48,192 nt of DNA from Christensenella sp. UBA4263. GTDB taxonomy: Bacteria > Bacillota > Clostridia > Christensenellales > Aristaeellaceae. Position 1 is the stretch's first letter. Every line of letters begins with the position of its first letter. Below, one piece after another: positions 43,260 through 48,192 of the stretch. Under the pieces are notes generated by a model that was not told the DNA's origin, ran no database searches, and saw only the letters and a list, made by a program, of their open reading frames with translations. The translations under genes and the position numbers were made by a program. The stretch spans positions 1 through 48,192 of the forward strand of contig DGWH01000146.1 of the NCBI GenBank assembly GCA_002395225.1. The letters run 5' to 3'.

Positions 43260-45188
43260 ATGAAGTGTCCTAAATGTGGCGCTTGGAATCAGGCTTTTCT
43301 GCCAAAGTGTACACGCTGCGGCGCGGATCTGACATCCAATGTCCCACAGACCGCTGACTGGGAAGCGGACATGCATAAAAAGAAGCCTTCCCTGAAAATT
43401 ACCAGTTATGACCAGAAAGATACCATGGAAGCCGTTCCGGAACCGCCTCATCCGGCAGAGGATGACAAGCCGTATGATCCTGAATATCTGGACAATGCCG
43501 CGCTGACGGATGAAATGGAAGAGCTGAAACGCCGGCGGGAACGCGGCAAGCAGCGGATTGAGCAGATGCGCAAGCGCGCGGAAAGCATCCAGCGGCAGAT
43601 CGAGACGGCAGAGGTGATCCGTCCCGTTCCGGAGGTCGGCGACAGCAGCTATCCGGCAGATCCGGAATCCATCCGGGTCCGGCAGGAAAACCGGACCCGG
43701 GATTACACCGGCGGTCCCGAACATCAGGACAGTTTCCGCCGCGACAGTTCCGGGCGTCTCATCAGCTTTGTCTCCGATGAACACGCGGATGTGCCGTATT
43801 ATTATGACGGATATGAGTCAAACCAGGAGGAGGATATCATCTACGACGTCCATCCGGACCTGCCTCAGAATCCAAAGTCGGATGCGCAGATTTATCAAAA
43901 GGAAGAAAGTCCGCGAAAACATATATTCCGCCGGGTATTGAGCGTTGTCCTGACCATCGTCCTTTGCGCCGGGGTGGCCGTGGGCGGCGTGCTCCTCGCC
44001 AGGTACTACGTGACACGGCGCGGCATCCAGGTGCGTCAGGATAACGACACGACCTACACGGTGGAGGCCACGGAGCAGGACGGATTCCCGGCCCACTGCA
44101 TCACGTTCTACGGCCGTGAAAATGCCAGCATCTACCTGCAGGAAACGCAGACCTCCTATGTCATCGCAGATGGAAAGATCGCCGTCACGATTCCGGATTA
44201 CATGTGGTACGATACGGAATCCTCCACCTATGCGCATGAGGCCGATTCAGATACCATGAATGTCCATATCACGCCGACCGTACGCTATCAGGCGGAAGGA
44301 ACGCAGTACCATCTGGACCCCATCGAATTTACCATTGAATGTCCCCTTTCCCCGATTTACCTGATCAACCCGCCCACCGCCTATGCCGAGGTCGGTGTAT
44401 CCGTGTATGAGGTCCGGATCAACGTGCAGAAAGGCTCCCGGGTCCTGATCGACGGAACCAACGTCTCCACCCTGATCCGTGATACCGGAAACGTCTCCAA
44501 AAACGTACAGGTGCTCCCCATCGGTGAGAATACCATCTCGATTTCCGTCAAGAGCAAATACTGCCGCGAACATGTCACGGAGATTAAACTGTACCGGGCC
44601 CCGCAGGACATTCCGCTGGAACTGAACCCGACGGTCATTGTCGAATGGAACTACGAGCCGGACAACGAACAGTATCAGGCCAGCATTTCCGGCACCACCC
44701 TGCCGGGGGCATCCATCACCGTCGAATCCCCGCATGAAAATCTTGAGGTGAACCCCACCACGGGTGATTTCAAGTTCAAGCCCCTTTTTGATAAACTGGG
44801 TGACAACCAGGTCGTGATCCGCGCCTCCTATGAAGGGCGAAACGATTCCGTCATTACCCATACCGTTTATTTCATGCCGACCGCCGACGTCTACACCCGG
44901 AAAGCCTGGGATCTGGATGCCCAGTACAGCGACCTCGTCAATTACATCAACATGCGGATTGGCACCATCTATGTCGGCATCGGGACGATCAAGCGAATCA
45001 TCTCCTCCGCCCCGCAGCTTGCCATCATGGACATCGGCACTTCCGGCTTTGAAAAAGAGGTTCTCCTTGAGAACAGTTCAAAAACCACCTGGGTCGTCGG
45101 TCAGAAGTACCGGGTCTACGGGGAGGCCTATGGTCTCTACGGCTCCATGCCGCGTCTGACGGTCCGCTATACCTATCTGACCGAATAA
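43260..45188 (+). CDS. Zinc-ribbon membrane protein with extracellular beta domains
   Basis: A 642-residue protein, function unknown. Residues 1-24 are a zinc ribbon (CPKC at 3-6 and CTRC at 17-20). Residues 80-120 are a charged coiled coil. Residues 224-248 form a membrane helix. The remainder is outside, beta-rich: an Ig-like segment with GASITVESPHENLEVNPTTGDFKFKPL, and a C-terminal domain ending ARLTVRYTYL-like (PRLTVRYTYLTE). This topology (cytoplasmic zinc ribbon, one helix, outer beta domains) recurs in clostridial surface proteins. ATG 43260 follows GGAGG 5 bases before it. A serine hydrolase follows 66 bp downstream and is likely in the same operon. Confidence 0.82.
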   Translation: MKCPKCGAWNQAFLPKCTRCGADLTSNVPQTADWEADMHKKKPSLKITSYDQKDTMEAVPEPPHPAEDDKPYDPEYLDNAALTDEMEELKRRRERGKQRIEQMRKRAESIQRQIETAEVIRPVPEVGDSSYPADPESIRVRQENRTRDYTGGPEHQDSFRRDSSGRLISFVSDEHADVPYYYDGYESNQEEDIIYDVHPDLPQNPKSDAQIYQKEESPRKHIFRRVLSVVLTIVLCAGVAVGGVLLARYYVTRRGIQVRQDNDTTYTVEATEQDGFPAHCITFYGRENASIYLQETQTSYVIADGKIAVTIPDYMWYDTESSTYAHEADSDTMNVHITPTVRYQAEGTQYHLDPIEFTIECPLSPIYLINPPTAYAEVGVSVYEVRINVQKGSRVLIDGTNVSTLIRDTGNVSKNVQVLPIGENTISISVKSKYCREHVTEIKLYRAPQDIPLELNPTVIVEWNYEPDNEQYQASISGTTLPGASITVESPHENLEVNPTTGDFKFKPLFDKLGDNQVVIRASYEGRNDSVITHTVYFMPTADVYTRKAWDLDAQYSDLVNYINMRIGTIYVGIGTIKRIISSAPQLAIMDIGTSGFEKEVLLENSSKTTWVVGQKYRVYGEAYGLYGSMPRLTVRYTYLTE

Positions 45189-45254
45189 TTCCCCGCCGGA
45201 CAATATCACCCGCTGCCGGCCCAATCGGCAGCTGACAAGAATGAGGAGGATCTC

Positions 45255-46457
45255 ATGACGCTTGAGGAAGGAATGCATTTTCTGGTTCACGAATCCAGAA
45301 TGCTGTCCGGTCTCTCGGTTACCTACGGGACCGCCGATCATTTTGAGACCCGCTTTACCGGAAATGCCCGCGAAATTCTCCGCCTGGATGATCCTGCCGA
45401 ATCCCCCGTTCCCCTTACGCAGTCAAGCATTTTCGATCTGGCTTCGCTGACCAAATGCTTCACGTCTGTCCTTGCCATGCTGCTGCTCCGGGAACACCGG
45501 CTGGATCCGGAGGCCTCACCCGTCCGGTATGAACCCCGGTTTGTCCATCTCTCCGGCATCCCCATCCGGGATATCCTGACGTTCAATACCGGTCTTGCGA
45601 CCCCCGGACGAATCGATGAGGCCCCGAGCCCCGAGGAAGGGCTCTGCCGTCTGTACCAGACGGCCCCTGCCCCGCTGCCCCGCATCCGGCTCTACTCCGA
45701 CATGCACGCCATGATCATCGCAAGAATTCTCGAATCCGTTTCCGGCATGTCCTATATGTCTCTTCTCCGTGAACGGATTCTGAAACCGCTGGGGATGCAT
45801 GAAACGACCAGTCTCCCGGATCCCGCCCGCTGTGTGGACTATCGGTTTGAGCACCGGCTGGTGGAGGGACAGCTCCGCATCTCAGATGGACAGCCGGGCG
45901 TTGTCCACGATCCCAAGGCCGCTCTTCTGCAGCCCGCCTGCCTTGACTGCTGCGGTCATGCCGGACTGTTCAGCACACAGCAGGACATGCTGCGCTTTGC
46001 CCAGGCCATGCTGGGCGGTGAGCTGCTCACGCCGGATGAACTCCGTCAGATGGGAACGAACCGTACCGGCATCGCCTACCCGGACGGCCAGTTCCGGCAG
46101 TTCCTCGGCTGTCTGTGTTTCAGCAAACATCCCAACCAGCGCCTCTCCGAGCTCCCTGCCTGGATGAGTCATCACACCGTCGGCCTTTCCGGTTTCACCG
46201 GAAATCATATGGCTATTGATCCGGATACAGGCACCTTCATTCTCTATCTGGGCAACCGGGTACACCGCCGTCTGACCCGGATTCTGCCTCTTCAGGAGGA
46301 TTCCTTTACCTCCGCCGGTCTGGCGCCGGACGGAACCGGATTCCTCCGCACGGACAGTCCGCTCCCGGTCCCCTCCTCCGTCCGCTTTGTCTATTTTAAA
46401 GACCAGTGCCTCGGTGATCCCATCGGAGAGCGGATGCGCACCCTTGGCTGGCTGTGA
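45255..46457 (+). CDS. Beta-lactamase-like serine hydrolase
   Basis: A 400-residue class C/PBP4*-like protein. The nucleophile motif is S64-L-T-K67 (DLASLTKCFTSVL); the second motif is Tyr-Ser-Asp in RLYSDMH; the third is a GLSGFTG-type loop. No signal peptide, so it appears cytoplasmic and is more likely an esterase or peptidase than an antibiotic-resistance enzyme. GAGGAGG lies six bases before ATG 45255. A short hairpin (GCTGCCG/CGGCAGC at about 45212-45231) without a T-run precedes it. Confidence 0.87.
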   Translation: MTLEEGMHFLVHESRMLSGLSVTYGTADHFETRFTGNAREILRLDDPAESPVPLTQSSIFDLASLTKCFTSVLAMLLLREHRLDPEASPVRYEPRFVHLSGIPIRDILTFNTGLATPGRIDEAPSPEEGLCRLYQTAPAPLPRIRLYSDMHAMIIARILESVSGMSYMSLLRERILKPLGMHETTSLPDPARCVDYRFEHRLVEGQLRISDGQPGVVHDPKAALLQPACLDCCGHAGLFSTQQDMLRFAQAMLGGELLTPDELRQMGTNRTGIAYPDGQFRQFLGCLCFSKHPNQRLSELPAWMSHHTVGLSGFTGNHMAIDPDTGTFILYLGNRVHRRLTRILPLQEDSFTSAGLAPDGTGFLRTDSPLPVPSSVRFVYFKDQCLGDPIGERMRTLGWL

Positions 46458-46490
46458 CGGCCGGCACCATTCCTGAACAGTGCAATACGT

Positions 46491-46520
46491 AAAAGAGGCA
46501 GGTTTCCCGGCCTCTTTTCT
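46491..46520 (+). terminator. Terminator of the zinc-ribbon/serine hydrolase operon
   Basis: Perfect 9 bp stem AAAAGAGGC/GCCTCTTTT with a 10-base loop, then TTTTCTT on the plus strand. The minus-strand reading also ends in T-run TTTT. Confidence 0.85.
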
Positions 46521-46537
46521 TATGGTCTCCATGTGGA

Positions 46538-46840
46538 TCATTCTTTTCGAATCAGACATTCCTTTCCTCTGAAAGCAAGTCCGTATTTCAGAATACGTTC
46601 AGCAGGTATGCCGCGGCTCAGCAAATCCGTATCATAGTGCCTCTCTTCAATCTGTTTCAGGGCATTTTCGGCAGTGTCATGGAGGTTTTTTTCATCATCC
46701 AGTCTGTCAAAAACCTTGAATTCCAGAATGACGGCCATTCTGAGCGGATCTTTCGGCTCCATGACAACATCATACCGTCCAAATCCGCTTTCCCGGTTAG
46801 ACCGGAGGAGATAATCCTTTGACAACGTTCTCCTCTTTTC
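46538..46840 (-). pseudogene. 3' remnant of a PD-(D/E)XK nuclease (AAA-ATPase-like family)
   Basis: The frame ends at 46538 and encodes the C-terminal PD-(D/E)XK nuclease domain seen in the AAA-ATPase-like/DUF1703 proteins of host-associated Clostridia and Bacteroidetes: SNRESGFGRYDVV, ILEFKVF with the Glu-x-Lys pair, then ALKQIEERHYD, ILKYGLAFRGK. Only about 90 residues survive and the ATPase part is gone; homology begins abruptly near LLRSNRESG. No ribosome site precedes it. It is followed within the same strand by nothing functional. Confidence 0.7.
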
Positions 46841-46872
46841 ATCACAGCCGCGGTTCCGCCCGCCCTGATGCA

Positions 46873-47805
46873 TCATTCAAGTCTGTCTATTCCATATTCA
46901 CACACAAGGTTCTTTCCTTTTTCCTTGGCCAGGTACAGCATTCGATCTGCCTGCCGGATCCAGTCATCCACCCGTTCCGGATTGTCTTTCTGAATCCGGG
47001 TAAAGCCAATGCTCACCGAAATGGGCATGCCCTGTTTCCGGGCAGATTCCGCAATCATCTCCCGGATCTGTTCGATCCGGTTTCCTCTTCTTCTGCCATT
47101 TCCGATAAAGGCGAACACAAACTCATCGCCGCCCCAGCGGCAGGCAATGCCATTCTCGCTCATGCAGGTGCCCAAAACCTCGCCAACCAGCCGCAGCGCT
47201 TTGTCTCCCGCGAGATGACCATACCGGTCATTGACCTGCTTGAAATCATCCACATCCATAAACCCGATGACCAGTTCTTCACCGCTCTTCAGAAAATGCT
47301 TTCCGTTGATCAGCCAGGCTGTCAGTGTACCACGCTTCGGAAGATCGGTCAGCGCATCATGGCTGGAATAGCTCATTTCTTTCCAGAAGCCAATCCGGTT
47401 GTCCGAAAGCGCCGCTATCAGATGAATATGGGAATGCCGGTTGTCACTGAACGTGGGAATTCGCAGTTCATCCCCGTCCCGGAGGCTGACTTCCTCCCCC
47501 GGCCGCAGAAAGCGGTCCGCATAGAGTGTGCCGTTTGTCGTCTTATTGGCCACAAACCGCACGCGGCCATCCGCCGTGAAAAATCTTCCGTGCTCTTTTG
47601 AAACATATTCGTTAATGATGGGGAGATCAGGTGTCGACTGGCCTGTCGGCCGTCCGATCATCTGTTCCCCATCCAGATCATACATAAAAATATCGGTTCC
47701 GCAGCAGACAAACAGTTTTGGATTGTTCCGTCTGGTCTTTTTGCGTCCCGGTCCATTTCCTGAAAGAACCGCCGTCTTCTCAAGTTCCTTAGTAGGGGTA
47801 TTCAT
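46873..47805 (-). CDS. FHA-GGDEF diguanylate cyclase
   Basis: A 310-residue soluble protein. Residues 30-130 are an FHA domain, with GRPTGQS, the VSKEHGRF pSer/Thr-peptide loop (S69, H72) and NKTTNGT. Residues 145-305 are a GGDEF domain with the active site RWGGDEF (225-229), DVDDFKQVND and KGKNLV. No RxxD inhibitory site is seen five residues before GGDEF. It should make cyclic di-GMP, gated by binding a phosphothreonine-containing partner. ATG 47805 follows GGAGTGGCGA. Promoter at 47868-47896. Confidence 0.88.
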   Translation of the reverse strand: MNTPTKELEKTAVLSGNGPGRKKTRRNNPKLFVCCGTDIFMYDLDGEQMIGRPTGQSTPDLPIINEYVSKEHGRFFTADGRVRFVANKTTNGTLYADRFLRPGEEVSLRDGDELRIPTFSDNRHSHIHLIAALSDNRIGFWKEMSYSSHDALTDLPKRGTLTAWLINGKHFLKSGEELVIGFMDVDDFKQVNDRYGHLAGDKALRLVGEVLGTCMSENGIACRWGGDEFVFAFIGNGRRRGNRIEQIREMIAESARKQGMPISVSIGFTRIQKDNPERVDDWIRQADRMLYLAKEKGKNLVCEYGIDRLE

Positions 47806-47867
47806 TCGCCACTCCTTCGTTCTCGCAGTTGTCCTTTGTTTAAGGTTTTCCTAAGGACATCCGTAGA

Positions 47868-47896
47868 ATTATACGAAAAATCCGGTCCAATGAAAA
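47868..47896 (-). promoter_or_regulatory. Promoter of the FHA-GGDEF gene
   Basis: TTTTCA, 17 bp and TATAAT on the minus strand, about 63 bp before the start. The leader is too short for a known c-di-GMP riboswitch. Confidence 0.65.
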
Positions 47897-47974
47897 GGCC
47901 TTGTTCCAATACGGAAAACACGCCTGTGCCGGCGGGAACTTGGACGCCAAATCTCCGCCGCTCCGGGAAATGAC

Positions 47975-48005
47975 AAAGCAGCACCTGCCTGGCAGGTGCT
48001 GCTTT
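47975..48005. terminator. Terminator-like hairpin after the LysM gene
   Basis: Perfect 15 bp inverted repeat AAAGCAGCACCTGCC with its complement, followed on the minus strand by TTTGTC, a weak T-run. Confidence 0.6.
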
Positions 48006-48021
48006 CTGTTTCTTTCGGAAC

Positions 48022-48192
48022 TTAACGGCTGGTGTAGATGGAGAGACGATGTCCGGCCACGATGTAGTCCGGATCGGAAATGCCGTTCCACTGGCACAGG
48101 TTGGCAACGGAGACGCCGTAGCGGTTGGCGATCTTGATCAGGGTGTCGCCGCGCTTGATGGTGTACTGAATCCAGCGAGCCTGGCCGGCGCC
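48022..48192 (-). CDS. LysM-domain protein, C-terminal part
   Basis: Only the last 56 codons are in the window and the start lies beyond base 48192. The frame encodes a whole LysM peptidoglycan/chitin-binding motif: YTIKRGDTLIKIANRYGVSV, then NLCQWNGISDPDYIVAGHRLSIY, ending SR and stop. LysM proteins are wall-bound outside the cell; the upstream domains cannot be seen. Confidence 0.9.
   Translation of the reverse strand, partial: GAGQARWIQYTIKRGDTLIKIANRYGVSVANLCQWNGISDPDYIVAGHRLSIYTSR

Noticed and set aside
45255..46457. Serine beta-lactamase fold suggesting antibiotic resistance.
   Set aside because: No signal peptide and the second motif is Tyr-Ser-Asp, fitting esterase/peptidase-like relatives better.
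47806..47890. Possible c-di-GMP riboswitch before the GGDEF gene.
   Set aside because: Only about 60 bases lie between the promoter and the start, too short for a GEMM aptamer.

Overview
The window looks like chromosome of a fairly GC-rich, low-GC-phylum (Firmicutes/Clostridia) bacterium. The evidence is the backbone gene order asp23 - amaP - DUF2273 - nusB - tsaD-like - folD - xseA - xseB - ispA - DUF212 - dxs - tlyA - nadK - argR - recN, RqcH, sigma-A promoters with near-consensus boxes, strong GGAGG ribosome sites, and many Sec-exported proteins. I would guess a gut-type clostridium of the Christensenellales sort, but that is inference. No spoIVB or spo0A follows recN, where sporulating relatives carry them.

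Layout. 1-300: minus-strand tRNA operon (Arg, His, Gln, Lys cut by the window edge) behind a perfect consensus promoter. 463-1571: rdgB plus a small phosphoesterase. 1884-3626: rqcH. 3689-8156: glpK and a large membrane-anchored beta-propeller protein with proline-threonine repeats. 8363-10455: a translationally coupled SGNH-like/GHL10 glycosidase pair and a phage tail-chaperone-like scrap. 10577-13507: an exported FMN/FAD reductase and a divergent LysR regulator. 13712-14773: an exported SH3b-VanW protein. 15037-18333: a single protein joining GNAT, primase, helicase and PLD-nuclease domains. 18372-20069: a phosphoglycerate mutase with a signal peptide. 20150-22100: an AT-rich island with an AbiEi/AbiEii cassette and its twin palindromic operators. 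22135-37072: a long minus-strand housekeeping block running from asp23 and amaP through nusB, folate, exonuclease VII, isoprenoid, NAD and recN genes to an exported S10 peptidase. 37348-40288: thiI, a cysteine desulfurase and a DUF6106 protein. 40352-43024: a UvrD-type helicase with a DnaQ-like exonuclease set inside it. 43260-46457: a zinc-ribbon membrane protein and a serine hydrolase on the plus strand. 46538-48192: a nuclease remnant, an FHA-GGDEF protein and the end of a LysM protein.

How the genes work together. The long minus-strand block is mostly translationally coupled (4- to 8-base overlaps), so it probably forms one or a few operons. The thiI/desulfurase pair supplies sulfur for tRNA thiolation. 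The LysR gene probably controls the divergent reductase. The strongest candidates for novel or defence biology are the GNAT-primase-helicase-nuclease protein (related to what are called TOTE conflict systems) and the AbiE cassette less than 3 kb away. The helicase-exonuclease fusion and the exported phosphoglycerate mutase are further unusual proteins.

Functions were assigned by reading motifs; no database search was possible.
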